Assembly: GCA_022360315.1 (NCBI GenBank)
Contig: JAKSDA010000468.1
Coordinates: forward strand, 1-43,393
Source: Pseudomonadota bacterium
GTDB taxonomy: Bacteria; Myxococcota_A; Polyangia; Haliangiales; Haliangiaceae
Reading direction: 5' to 3'
DNA: 43,393 nt
Shown: positions 20,701-29,500 of the stretch, piece after piece
Layout: each line of letters starts with the position of its first letter
Position numbering within the stretch: position 1 is the first letter of the stretch
Position numbers and translations under genes: made by a program
Notes under the pieces: generated by a model
What the model was told of the DNA's origin: nothing
The model's database searches: none
What the model saw: the letters and a program-made list of their open reading frames with translations, nothing else

Positions 20701-20855
20701 TCCTCGATCTGGACTTCGGCCAGGGCGACAGCTCATCGGAGGCCGTCGAGGCCATCGCGGTCGCCGATTCTGAAACACGCGAGCAAACACTCGATGCGCT
20801 ATCTGACGACGACCTCGCCTGGCAACTGACTCAGACTCTCGCGGGCTCCGCCTAG
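11772..20855 (+). CDS. Hybrid NRPS-PKS: TubC docking-Cy-A(Cys?)-PCP-KS-AT-DH-KR-ACP
   Basis: 3027 aa. Residues about 9-60 are a TubC-type docking domain. The condensation domain is a heterocyclisation (Cy) domain: D213, D218 and S221 form DxxxxDxxS. The A domain (about 550-1045, Lys1045 in NGK) has a pocket that I read by eye as D-L-F-N-L-G-I-V-W, close to the cysteine code DLYNLSLIW. No oxidase insertion is seen, so a thiazoline is expected. PCP: Ser1120. KS: Cys1347 (NACSTS), His1483, His1523. AT: Ser1800 in GHSTGE, with KAAHS instead of HAFHS. DH: His2109, but Asp2113 in place of the motif Gly; Asp2278. KR: NADPH loop TGGLGRLG at about 2640, but His2781 where Tyr is usual and Ser in place of the following Asn. 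ACP: Ser2937. An ATG at 11772 with GAGG upstream is chosen over the TTG at 11745, which overlaps the previous gene. Confidence 0.95.
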   Translation: MSDSKSDSMATLLQRLSDAGVELWLDGDRVRVRAPRGELGDDLRSALSEHKAELLAMLRDRHSEPVSAVLPPMVANPDHRYQPFPMTDMQQAYWVGRSGDVEMGLPMHAFNEIDCPELDLGRLEDAWNALVRRHEMLRAVTTPDGQQRIFEEVPRYVIPQVDLRGRDPAEVEATLAATRARLEHQALPLDRWPLFELSAHLLDRSTRLFMSIDGTFLDAWSFQILYRELIQLYKDATAQLRPASIEASYRDYVLALEQLRKTDQYAASLAYWRERIETLPPAPELPMVRNPAAIDTPTFKRWMSRLEPAQFRTIKRRAKERGLTPPGLLMAAFTEVLARWSKRKRFTLNVPMFNRQPLHPHINSVMGTFSSFTLLEVTHDAERTFTERARALQSQMWRDLEHQYVGGVRVLREMFRERGQISGAVMPVVFTSFPTDVDGWSSYWIDYLEEELGEVRHALTQTPQVWIDHQVLYQGEGLFFNWDAADELFPPGMIDAMFEAYCGLLDRLAADEDVWEARDLGLVPPSQLAVIDSLQGESRPVPDELLQHGFFEQARQQPDRVAILSERRQLSYRELAVRALELSARVRLANPANSPVAIVMDKGWEQIVAVLGILQAEAPYVPLDADSPTRRLHLLLADCGARVVITQPNLAGSVEWPEGIDVLVVDEADVDGETAGETAGETAGEAGEEGVLTEDCDPDALAYIIYTSGSTGRPNGVMISHRSLLNCIRETNRTYGVSAQDRVFAVTSLHHDLAMFDIFGPLSLGGALVMPEATHRQDPHEWLALLTTYGATLWNSVPAMMEMLLDFAEGTGARLPASLRIALLGGDWIPLSIPSRLQAQVPGAQLVSIGGPTETTVWNIWFPVKTVDPTWKSIPYGRPIANTRYYILDQALQDCPLGVPGEMCVAGVSLARGYLNRPDKQKERFVTHPRTGERLYRTGDLGCYEPDGTIQILGRVDSQLSIRGYRIEPGEIEAELNVQPGVRQAVIVAMGEGLDKKLVAGIVPESGVSLDTGTLRSALMQALPRHLVPSRLVVLDELPLTRNGKVDRKRLPDMVDAIGPDAVQAAAPAPITRVIGQKSANRKDRKSGRERAALGAKLAEILRLETIDENANFFELGASSMDMIRLQVWIHDTLGVEVSIAELFNQPTLSRLGAYLGGDEAETGTSVELMQPRGHGADDAVAIIGMSSRFPGAPDVDTFWRNLRDGVDSIETFDDRELYALGIDPAIIQNPAYVPAGGVLDDIEYFDEGFFDISPREARTMDPQQRIFLECAWTALEDAGYPVEQIAARTGVFAGKSVSNYDFPYPDLTQPISFFQHLVGNDKDYLATQTSYKLGLRGPSLNLHNACSTSLVAVAVACQQLRAGTCDVALAGGITIKLPQRQGYLYEEGAVFSRDGKCRAFDARASGTVPGSGVGIVVLKRLADAQADGDRIYAVIKGAALNNDGHHKVGFTAPSVEGQAEVIRAAHADAGVAPETITYIEAHGTGTAIGDPIEMSALTKAFGSCSDRRGSCALGSVKTNIGHLDSAAGVAGLIKAALAIHHGELPPTLHYEAPNPSIDFERTPFFVNTTLRPWQTDAEPRRAGVSSFGIGGTNAHVVLEEPPPVHMPEIAPADDIPERSCHLLTLSARSEGALQALAARYADFIEESGHPLADICFSAFTTRTHFAERLAVVASTPAQCVERLRSFARGEVGPGVIRGTQQGTPKIALLFTGQGCQYVDMGRTLYETEPRFARLIDRFDEVLTPIWGRSLIDVLYPVEGEPSPLDEFTYAQGCLFALEYALAELWRAWGVEPALVLGHSTGEYIAASYAGVFTPEVGASLLARRGMLMDAKAEEGATLVAFAAEEVLRSRLEPWGDEVSIAAINGPENVAISGSEHVMARVEASLDAEGIEVRRLNIPKAAHSPLMEPILADFRALLETLPMEAPDREIVSNLTGQLADHEMATADYWCRQVRQPVRFAECMHTLDAQGVTHYVEVGPKATLLGLGPQCVEGPADWVQSLAPDSDDWTQMLLGVGQLYVQGVPIDWDGFEGGRPRRRVPLPCYAFQRNRHWVEPFTAWTLRKADRTQVQPTQRHPLMGTEIASPALATGQRLFRVLLTADRPGFLAHHRVFDAPVLPGAAYLEIMRSAAEQVLAASQVVLEDVTLDAVMSLNVDTATEVQTTVTPDGESYRIEIFSRAEGGTDDPWVRHAAGIVRSAVADELSLPVELDSWRAACPESIEVADYYGKAEDDGVSFGPSFRGIRALWRNVDQSLGNVERPAAIELDAERYGWHPALLDACLQVVGAAYPELGVGLVYLPRRCHRVWMRGRLPERAWVHAQVRPAQGHATLHAAIDIVDGEGQLCGRLDGFELRRVARSTLMGTHAEQALARTLLGIQWTELDDDDADPVAAKDQAGTWVLLADDGSLSRNLAARAATVGASVLTVRRGRGFRQVNATSYEVDPASQEDLQALWEALASLLIARSTRIVHAWGVDLDADEASYRSTPLASTTQGCTELLQVVRSLGDIACEGQLWVLTRGARSVADERSPNPGQAALWGMARVIEREQPHLDTTCLDLDPDTAASVEAEAEAEALVNRIARARSTSTERQLAHRNGRWLAARLAPLGEPAATDQTSRQGMRGGVHTETVQLRADGAYIITGGLGRLGPLVADRLIVRGAGHVVLVGRRAPAPDVRRRIDALERAGARVTAAEIDVTDGDAMDTLFTQLDAEGTPVRGIVHAAGTLRDGLLHQQSQKTFAEVLAPKVAGAWNLHQISQTRSLDFFVLFSSVAGLLGTPGQANHAAASAFLDALAAHRRAAGLPAVSIAWGPWAGAGAHKTLDQGPLPGIAPLSVYQALDALDRLLVEGRSEVAAAAIDWTQSGSWASSAFYAPMIGNTPQTAADEHRGAMMAELQSAPVERRLSLLTEFVRMQVAWVSGVEGPAAVDAELGFIAMGVDSLAMLQLKNRLVAGLGISLPATAVFNYPTVNALIEHLRGAVLDLDFGQGDSSSEAVEAIAVADSETREQTLDALSDDDLAWQLTQTLAGSA
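13785..13820 (+). repeat. In-frame 12-bp tandem repeat in the A domain
   Basis: Three perfect copies of GGCGAGACGGCC encode GETAGETAGETA, in the loop before the A3 ATP-binding motif (TSGSTG). The loop is solvent-exposed in adenylation domains, so the insertion is probably harmless and length-variable between strains. Confidence 0.9.
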
Positions 20856-20883
20856 CGCCTCTCCCTGCCTTCGAGGATCGATC

Positions 20884-23800
20884 ATGGACAAGCCCAGAGC
20901 AGACAGAGATTCACAGTACCGCCAGCTCATGAAGCAGGCATTGCTCAAGCTCGAACAGGCCGACGAGCGCATACGTTCTATGGAGCAGCAAGCCCGCGAG
21001 CCCATCGCGATCGTGGGCATCGGCTGCCGTTTCCCGGGCAGTGTCGACGGTCCCGAGCGGTTTTGGACCGAATTGCAGGCCGGATTCCACCCCATCGAGA
21101 CGGTGCCGGCGGACCGCTTTGACGTCGACACCTACTTCAATGCCGATCCCGATGCCGCGGGCACGATCTACACCCGCCACGGTGCATTCTTGCGCGACAT
21201 CGATCGCTTTGATCCGGACTTCTTCGCTATCTCGCCCCGCGAGGCGACCCGCATGGACCCGCAGCACCGGCTCTTACTCGAGGTTTGCTGGGAGGCACTG
21301 GAGCACGCGGGCATCGATCCCACCGCGCTGAAGGGCTCGAAGACAGGTGTTTATGTCGGCCTGATGGGCAACGACTACACCCAGCTGGCCACCCGCGCAC
21401 CGCACGAGATCGACATGCACACAGGCGCGGGCAACAGCGTGTCCGTGGCATCTGGCCGGTTGGCCTACACCTTTGGTTTCGAAGGCCCGGCGATGACCAT
21501 AGACACGGCCTGCTCGTCGTCTTTGGTCGCGGTGCACCTGGCCTGCCAAAGTCTGCTGGTGGGCGATGCCGAACTCGCCATGGCAGGGGGTGTCAACCTG
21601 ATCTTGTCGCCGGTCACCACCCTCATCGAGTGCCGCTCGCGCATGCTCAGCCCGGACGGGGTTTGTCGCACCTTCGACGCCGCGGCCAACGGTATCGTCC
21701 GGGGTGAGGGTTGTGGCATCGTCGTGCTCAAGCGCCTATCGCACGCGCGGCGCGACAGAGACCCGATCATCGCCGTCATCGAGGGCTCGGCGATCAACCA
21801 GGATGGACGCAGCGGGGGGCTGACCGTGCCCAGTGGGCTTTCGCAGCAACGAGTCATCGAGCAGGCGCTCGAACGGGCCCGCGTGGCGCCTCATGAGGTG
21901 GGCTACGTGGAGGCTCATGGTACCGGCACGCCACTGGGCGATCCGATCGAGGTCGAGGCGCTGGGCAAGAGCTACAGCGCGCAGCGACCCCGGCATCGGC
22001 CGCTGCGCATCGGTTCGGTGAAGACCAACATAGGTCACCTCGAAGGCGCAGCCGGGATCACAGGGCTGATCAAAGCGGCGCTGTGCGTGCAACGCGGCGC
22101 TCTGCCAAGACACTTGCACATCGACAGGCTCAATCCACACATCGACTGGCAGGCCTGGCCGGTACGCGTGACCGACCAGGCAGAGCCGTGGCCAACCGGA
22201 TACTCGCGCCGCATCGCCGCGGTCAGTTCCTTTGGGTTCTGCGGAACCAACGCCCACGTGGTGCTGGCCGATGGCGCGCCGACGGCGGAGAAACCGACCA
22301 GCAGGCGAGTCCGGCAAGACCTGCCACCTGACCCGGCGCGCCGGCAGATCAGGCCGGACGCGTCCCACCACCCGCACTGGCTGGTTCTGCCGCTGTCGGC
22401 CCGTACCGAGGCGAGCCTGCGCGAGCTGGCCCGGCGCTACCGGAGCGCGTTGGCGCGATCCGAGGCCGAGGCGGCCAATCTATGCCACAGTGCAGCCATT
22501 GGGCGGGCCCACCACGAGTATCGACTGGCTGTCACCGGGCGAGATGACAGCGAGTTGCGTGCGCAACTCGGCGCGTTTCTCGCCGCCGACCCGTCCGGGC
22601 CCCGGGCTATGGTCGTCCACAGCTCGACGCCAACCCGGCCGGTTTTTCTGTTCACCGGGCAGGGTGCGCAACACGTGGGCATGGGGCGGGCCCTGTACCG
22701 GGACGAGCCCGATTTCCGGACTGCGTGGGCTCGCTGCGACGCGCTTTTCGCCGATCGTCTGGCTGTGAGCGTTACCGAACTGGTCTTCGGCGACGGCGCC
22801 GACGACGATCGGCTGCGCCAGACCCTGTGCACACAGATCGCTCTGTTCACGCTGGAATACGCATTGGCGCAGTGGTGGCGGGCGCGGGGGGTTACCCCGG
22901 CTGCTGTCCTGGGCTTCAGTCTCGGTGAGTACGTCGCCGCGCATGTGGCGGGGGTGATGAGCCTCGACCATGCGGTGGACCTGGTATGCGAGCGCGCATC
23001 GCTGATGCAGAAGCTGTCCTCGCGCGGAGCCATGGCTGCGGTCACCTTGGGCGAGGACGCGGCTCGCGAGGCCCTGCGCGGGTACGGGGAAACCGTGTCG
23101 ATCGCGTCGGTGAACGGGCCAGAGCACGTCGTGCTGTCCGGCCATGCGGACGCGCTCGATCGAGTGCTGGAAGCACTGCTCGCGGCAGGCGTGCGGGTCC
23201 AGAGGCTCAAGGTGTCGCACGGCTTCCACTCACCGCAGATGGAACCGCTGCTGGCGGCGTTTGGCCGCGCGGTGGCCAGGTGCGAGCTGAAAATGCCCCG
23301 AGTCCCGCTGATCAGCAACCTCACCGGACAGCTCGCCGGCGAGGAGATCACCCGGCCGGACTACTGGGTTCGGCACCTGCGCCACACCATCCGCTTTGCC
23401 GACAGCATTGCCACCTTGCGGGCGCGCCGGCAAACGATTCTGCTCGAGCTTGGACCCAAGCCCACGCTGCTGGGCATGGTGCGCCAGTTTGACGACAGTG
23501 AGGTATTTGCCGGGGTGGCCAGCCTGCGCCCGAACCACGACCATGCTGGCCAGCTGTGGTCTGCAATGGCAACCCTCTATCAGCTGGGTGCGGTCGAACC
23601 CGAGCTATTGCAATGCGACTGGGCGGCGCGAGGCGGCGGCCCTACCTATCCATTTGCGCGCAAGTCCTACTGGCTCGATCGGCCCAATCGCTGGTTCGGT
23701 GCCGGCACCGCAGCGATGCGGCCAGAACACCCACTGCTCGGGGCGAGGCTGCGCTCGGTCGCGCTGCCAGCGGGGTCGCGTGTATTCGAGGCCCGGCTGG

Positions 23801-26511
23801 CGCCACAGCAGCCCGGATTTTTGGCTGACCACGTTGTCGCAGAGCAGGTGGTGATGCCGGCGACCGCGTTGCTCGAGATGGCACTGGCAGCGGCTACTCA
23901 GATCGACGGCGGCCCGTGGCAAGTGGAGGATTTCGAGCTGCGGCGACCACTGACGTTGACCCAGGACGCAGCGTGTATCGTGCAAACGGTTGTCGCTGGC
24001 GACCATGACGGAACTCATACCCTGACCATCCACAGCCGTGCCGAAGGCAGCGAATCGTGGACCCAGCACGCCAGCGGTCGCCTGCGTGCGCTCGGGTCCG
24101 CAGCCGTGCTACCGCCGACCGGACGGCCCGGCGAGCAATGCGAAGTCAAGGTGATCGATCCCGCGGGATCGCCGCCCGTGGGATCATCGGTAGATGTCGA
24201 GGCCCACTACCGCGCCTGCCAGGCGCGGGGAATCATCTACGGCCCGTCGTTTCGAGGGCTGGGCGAGGTAATCGAGGGCGAGGGCGAGGCCTTTGCGACG
24301 ATCCATGCGCCCGAGACGATCCGCGGTGAGCTGGAGGCGTACCGCCTGCACCCGGCACTGCTCGATGCGTGCCTTCAGACCTTTGCCATCCTCGGCACCG
24401 AGACCGAGGACATGCGCACCTTCGTGCCAACGGAGTTCCAACGCGTGCGACAGTGGGTCACGCCAGGTGGCGAGCTGAGGGCCCACGTACGCAGACGCAA
24501 AGACGCGCCCGCTGAAGCGCCCACGGCCGATATCACCATTCGCGACCCACGGGGAGCCGTGGTAGCACAGATCGACGGGTACACTGTGCGTCCCTTGCTG
24601 TCGAGCCCGCCCGCCCCCTGGGCCGACTGGCTGCTGGAGACCCAGTGGATTGCCGCCGAGCTCGCCGACGTTGCCGAGACTGACGATCCGGTGGATCACT
24701 GGGTGATTCTCGCCGATGCGACGGGTCTGGGTTCGCAGATCGAAGCCGACCTGCGAGCCCGCGGGGTTCAGACCACCACGGTGCCGCCGGGCTCCGAGCT
24801 CGCCGCGATGGCAGCGCCGCAGTGCATCGATGAGTTCCGGCGAAAACTGGCCCGGCTGAGGACCGACGAATGCGAGCGCCTCGGCTTTATCGACCTGTCG
24901 GCTCTCGATGTACCAGACGCTCCCGCCGATCTCGACTCGGCGGCCCGCACGGCGCTGCGCGGATCCCTGCATCTGGTCCAGGCGCTCATCGCCGAGAACG
25001 CCACTGCGGCGCGATTGGTGATGGTAACCCGACAGGCCCAAGCCGTGCTGGAGGGCGATGTGGCCCACATTCCAGTATCGAGCCTGCGCTGGGGGTTTGC
25101 TCAGGCGCTGCGCCACGAACTGCCCGAGTTGCAGGTCGGCGTGGTCGACCTGGATGCATCGCCACCGCCGATCGCGACGCTCGGTGCGTGGATTCTGCGT
25201 TTTGGCGCCGACGATCGCCTCGCTTTGCGGCAGGGGCAGACCTATGTACCCCGGCTCAGCCGACTGCGAATGCCGGCCGACGCGCCGACCATGACTGTCG
25301 ATCCTACCGCCAGCTACCTCATCACCGGGGGGTTGGGCGCGTTGGGGCTCGAGACAGCAGACTGGCTGGCCAAAAAAGGCGCTCGCCATGTGTGCCTCGT
25401 GGCCCGTCGAGACCCGGACCAGAACGCGCGTCGTCGCATTGATATGCTGGCCGACGCCGGGGTCGCAGTGCAGGTCGCGATTGCCGATGTTACCGATCTC
25501 GCCGGGCTCCGCGCAGTCATCGAGCGGCTTTCGCAGCCTCTGCGCGGCGTCTTCCACACCGCGGGCACGGTTGCCGACAGAATGCTGCCCAATCAGGACT
25601 GGGACGCCTTTGCGAGCGTTCTCGGACCGAAGGTACAGGGCGCCTGGAACCTGCATCGCGCGACCGAAGGCGCGGCCCTCGACTTTTTCATCGCTTTTGG
25701 CTCGGTTGCGAGCGTTTTGGGCAACCCGGGACAGGCCAGTTATTGCGCCGCCAATGCGTTTCTCGACGCCCTGGCCCACCACCGTCACGCGCTCGGGCAG
25801 CCGGCCACGACGCTGTCGTGGGGGTCGTGGGGAAGCCTGGGCATGGCGGGTCGGGCCGCTTCCAGGCTCGGTCCGCAAACGCGGGCAGCCTCGGGATACG
25901 GGGTCGTCGAGCCCGCCCTGGGCCTGACCGCGATGGCGGCGATCGTCGGTGGCGGGCGAGCCCAGGCCGTGGTGGCGCCAATGCACTGGTCCGAGTGGGG
26001 CGAGCGCCACCCCGGCAGCGCCGGGCAGGGCCTACTCACCCGCCTCTTCCGCGACCGGGCCGAGGCCGCGACAGCGGCCGACAACGTGCGCGCTCAGCTG
26101 GATCGGGCCAACGACCGGGAGCGCGCCGAACTGCTCAAACGCCATCTGGTCCGCAACATCGCCGATGTGCTCCAGCTCGATCCCGAACAGGTCGCGCCGC
26201 ACTTGCGCCGTAGCCTCATCGAGCGGGGGATGGATTCGCTGATGGCGGTCGAGCTGAGGAATCGCCTGTCGCGGGCACTGGGCTATTCCCTGCCGTCGAC
26301 CCTGTTGTTCTCCTATCCCACCCCCCAGGGGTTGCTCGACCACCTGATCGCACTCGAGCACAAACGCGGGGCCAATCCCGGGCACGAACCAGCCGAGCCA
26401 AGTCCGCAACCGTCCGACGCTCACCTGATTTCCGAAACCGCCGCGCTCAGTGAGGAAGACCTTCTGCGCGTGATCCAAGCCGAGTGGAACCTACTGCAAG
26501 GAGCGACTTGA
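20884..26511 (+). CDS. Type I PKS module KS-AT-DH-KR-ACP
   Basis: 1875 aa. It begins with a charged docking helix (about 8-38). KS: Cys210, His345 and His385 intact. AT: Ser679 in GFSLGEY, with Phe replacing the His that normally precedes the nucleophile; HGFHS (about 779-783) indicates malonyl. DH: His983 and Asp1161 present, but Glu987 replaces the Gly of HxxxGxxxxP. KR: NADPH loop at about 1480 (TGGLGALG) and Tyr1620; the LDD motif is absent (GTVAD), so stereotype prediction is uncertain. ACP: Ser1785. No ER. The C-terminal tail (SEEDLLRVIQAEW) fits a class 2-type acceptor helix on the next protein, which starts 4 bp after this stop. It is expected to add one C=C unit. Confidence 0.95.
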   Translation: MDKPRADRDSQYRQLMKQALLKLEQADERIRSMEQQAREPIAIVGIGCRFPGSVDGPERFWTELQAGFHPIETVPADRFDVDTYFNADPDAAGTIYTRHGAFLRDIDRFDPDFFAISPREATRMDPQHRLLLEVCWEALEHAGIDPTALKGSKTGVYVGLMGNDYTQLATRAPHEIDMHTGAGNSVSVASGRLAYTFGFEGPAMTIDTACSSSLVAVHLACQSLLVGDAELAMAGGVNLILSPVTTLIECRSRMLSPDGVCRTFDAAANGIVRGEGCGIVVLKRLSHARRDRDPIIAVIEGSAINQDGRSGGLTVPSGLSQQRVIEQALERARVAPHEVGYVEAHGTGTPLGDPIEVEALGKSYSAQRPRHRPLRIGSVKTNIGHLEGAAGITGLIKAALCVQRGALPRHLHIDRLNPHIDWQAWPVRVTDQAEPWPTGYSRRIAAVSSFGFCGTNAHVVLADGAPTAEKPTSRRVRQDLPPDPARRQIRPDASHHPHWLVLPLSARTEASLRELARRYRSALARSEAEAANLCHSAAIGRAHHEYRLAVTGRDDSELRAQLGAFLAADPSGPRAMVVHSSTPTRPVFLFTGQGAQHVGMGRALYRDEPDFRTAWARCDALFADRLAVSVTELVFGDGADDDRLRQTLCTQIALFTLEYALAQWWRARGVTPAAVLGFSLGEYVAAHVAGVMSLDHAVDLVCERASLMQKLSSRGAMAAVTLGEDAAREALRGYGETVSIASVNGPEHVVLSGHADALDRVLEALLAAGVRVQRLKVSHGFHSPQMEPLLAAFGRAVARCELKMPRVPLISNLTGQLAGEEITRPDYWVRHLRHTIRFADSIATLRARRQTILLELGPKPTLLGMVRQFDDSEVFAGVASLRPNHDHAGQLWSAMATLYQLGAVEPELLQCDWAARGGGPTYPFARKSYWLDRPNRWFGAGTAAMRPEHPLLGARLRSVALPAGSRVFEARLAPQQPGFLADHVVAEQVVMPATALLEMALAAATQIDGGPWQVEDFELRRPLTLTQDAACIVQTVVAGDHDGTHTLTIHSRAEGSESWTQHASGRLRALGSAAVLPPTGRPGEQCEVKVIDPAGSPPVGSSVDVEAHYRACQARGIIYGPSFRGLGEVIEGEGEAFATIHAPETIRGELEAYRLHPALLDACLQTFAILGTETEDMRTFVPTEFQRVRQWVTPGGELRAHVRRRKDAPAEAPTADITIRDPRGAVVAQIDGYTVRPLLSSPPAPWADWLLETQWIAAELADVAETDDPVDHWVILADATGLGSQIEADLRARGVQTTTVPPGSELAAMAAPQCIDEFRRKLARLRTDECERLGFIDLSALDVPDAPADLDSAARTALRGSLHLVQALIAENATAARLVMVTRQAQAVLEGDVAHIPVSSLRWGFAQALRHELPELQVGVVDLDASPPPIATLGAWILRFGADDRLALRQGQTYVPRLSRLRMPADAPTMTVDPTASYLITGGLGALGLETADWLAKKGARHVCLVARRDPDQNARRRIDMLADAGVAVQVAIADVTDLAGLRAVIERLSQPLRGVFHTAGTVADRMLPNQDWDAFASVLGPKVQGAWNLHRATEGAALDFFIAFGSVASVLGNPGQASYCAANAFLDALAHHRHALGQPATTLSWGSWGSLGMAGRAASRLGPQTRAASGYGVVEPALGLTAMAAIVGGGRAQAVVAPMHWSEWGERHPGSAGQGLLTRLFRDRAEAATAADNVRAQLDRANDRERAELLKRHLVRNIADVLQLDPEQVAPHLRRSLIERGMDSLMAVELRNRLSRALGYSLPSTLLFSYPTPQGLLDHLIALEHKRGANPGHEPAEPSPQPSDAHLISETAALSEEDLLRVIQAEWNLLQGAT

Positions 26512-26515
26512 TTCC

Positions 26516-29500
26516 ATGAGCAACATCAAAGAGCTCAAAGAGCTCACTCCCCTTCAGCGTGCAGCCTATGTCATCAAGGAGCTGCGTGGCCAGCTCGATG
26601 CCGTTCAGAAGGCATCGTCCGAGCCGATCGCCGTCGTGTCCACAGCATGCCGCTTTCCCGGCGGATGCGACACTCCCGAACGCTTCTGGGCGCTCCTTCA
26701 CGAGGGCCGCGAGACCGCCCGCGACATCCCCGCCAATCGCTGGGACGCGGACGGTCTCTACGACCCCGAACGGCGCAAAAGCTGGTCGATGTACACCAAG
26801 CGCGGCAGCTTCCTCGAAGAAGATGTCGCCGCGTTCGACGCCGAGCTCTTCGGGGTATCGCCCCGCGAGGCACCCGGGATCGATCCGCAACAGCGGATGC
26901 TGCTCGAGATCACCTGGGAAGCGCTCGAGCGCGCTGGCATCGCTCCTGACAGCCTGGCCGGCAGCCGCACCTCGGTGTACGTGGGACTCATCTCCATGGA
27001 CTACGGACGGGTTCGCCTCAAAACCGTGGAGCCCGAGGATTTGCCCTACGCGGGCACCGGCAATGCCGTCAGCTTTCCGGCCGGGCGGATCTCCTATCAC
27101 TTTGGACTGCAGGGGCCGTGCATGGTCGTGGCCACTGCGTGCTCGTCGAGCCTGGTTGCAGTGCACCAGGCCGCAGCGTCGCTGCGCACCGGAGAGTGCG
27201 ATCTGGCCATCGCCGGAGGCATCAACCTGATGCTCTCCCCCGATCCCTTCATCGTGTTGTCCAAGCTCGGCGCGCTGTCTGCCGACGGACGCAGCAAGGC
27301 GTTTGACGCCCAGGCCGACGGCTATGGGCGCGGCGAAGGGATCGGCGTGGCGGTACTCAAACGGCTATCGGATGCCCGGCGCGACGGCAACCCTGTGCTG
27401 GCGATCGTGGCCGGCTCGGCGGTTAACCACGACGGCGCCTCGGGAGGGATCTCGGTACCCAATGGACACGCGCAAGAGCGGGTCATCCATCAGGCACTCG
27501 ACGCGGCCGGGCTGCGTCCCGCCGAGATCGACTATCTCGAGACCCATGGCACCGGGACCTCGCTCGGAGATCCGATCGAGCTACATGCCCTGGGCGAGGT
27601 GTTCGGTGGCCAGCGCGCTGCTTTAGCCCCGCTGTGGGTCGGCTCGGTGAAGTCCAACATCGGCCACCTCGAGGGCGCCGCAGGCGTCGCCGGGATCATC
27701 AAGGTGGTCGAATCGCTACGCCATGACCAGATTCCGCCGCACGTCGGCATGCAGACGCCCAATCCTCATGTCGAATGGGACGAGTTGCCCGTGCGTGTGC
27801 CCACCGCGGCGATCCCCTGGCGACGGCCGAGCGAGCACACCGGGGACGCGCCAGCGAGGCGATTCGCCGGAATCTCCGGCTTCGGCCTCAGTGGCATCAA
27901 CGCCCACCTGGTGATAGGGGATGCACCGCCGAGCGATGACCTGACCCTGGCCCCGCAACCCTCGGGGCCACAGCTGGTGGTCTTGAGCGGCAAAAATCAC
28001 GCTGCCCTGCGGGCGCAGGTACAGCGCCACCGCGATGCGTTGCGCGGTGGATCCGCCCTGGCAGACGCCCGACTCGATGACATCGCATACACCAGCCAGA
28101 CTGCGCGCGCCCACCTCGAGCACCGCGTCGCCCTGGTCGCGGATTCGACGGCCGCCCTGATCCACGCGCTCGACGACCTCGACGACGAGGAGATGCTGGC
28201 CGCACGAAAACGCGTTGTGCCGCCTACACGCCCGCAGATCGCATTCCTTTGTGCGGGACAGGGTTCCCAGTACGTGGGCATGGGCCGGGAATTGTACGAA
28301 ACCGAACCGGTCTTCCGCGACATGCTCGATCGCTGCGCCGAGCTGCTGCAGGTCCAGGTCGACCGGCCATTGCTCGAAGTCATGTTCGCGCCCGAGGATG
28401 ACCGCACGGTGCACCGAACCGGCTATACCCAGCCCGCTCTGGTAGCCCTGGAGATCGCCCTGGCGGCCCAGTGGCGAGCGTGGGGCATCGAGCCCGACCT
28501 TCTGATGGGACATAGTGTGGGCGAGCTGGCCGCGGCCCACCTGGCCGGAGTCATGAGCCTCGACGACGTGCTGACACTGATCTCCGCGCGGGCGCGGCTC
28601 ATGGATGGGCTGCCCGATGGGGGTGAGATGTGGACTCTGTTCGCCTCGCGCGACCAAGTCGCAGACATCGTCGCATCGCAGAACGGCCGCGTGTCGATCG
28701 CGGCGAGCAATGGCCCCGCCAATGTAGTGATTTCCGGGGTGGCTCCGGCTGTACGAGGAGTCGTATCGCACTTCGAGAAACAGGGCGTTCGCGTCAAGCA
28801 ACTGGTAGTGAGTCACGCATTTCACTCGGTGTGCATGGAGCCCATGCTCGAGGCCTTTGCCGAGGTGGCGCAGAGCATCGACTTCCGGCCACCGGAGCGG
28901 CTGCTGATCTCCAACCTGACCGGACAGATTGCTGGCGATGAGGTCGCCACGGCTCGGTACTGGGTGGACCACGTCCGTCGAGAGGTTCGCTTCCTCGACA
29001 GTATGAAAACGCTTGCCGAGCTGGGCGCCGACGTCTATGTCGAGCTGGGGCCGCGTCCCGGCTTGCTCGGGCTGGGCCAGGGATGTCTGCCCGATGTGTC
29101 GCCCGCTTCCTGGCTGCCGAGTCTGCGGCGCAACCGCTCGGACCGCGTACAGCTCCTGGAAAGCCTCGGCGAGCTTCACGGGCACGGCGCCGAGCTCCGC
29201 TGGGAAGCGCTCCATGGGCCGGTACGCCCGAAGCTGGCTGCTCTGCCCACATATCCATTTCAGCACGAGAACTACTGGGTGCGCACCCGGGAGGTGAATG
29301 ACGAGCAGTCCACAGCAGGTATACATCCGCTGCTGGGCAAACGAGTGGCCTCGCCAGTGCGGCAGGTTCAGTTCGCCCGCCGGCTCGATTCAGACACTCC
29401 TGCCTTCGTGGCCCATCACCTGGTGTACGGCGCGGTCGTGCTGCCCGGGGCATGTTACCTCGAGATGGCGCTGGCCGCAGCTCGTGAGGCGACCGGGGCC

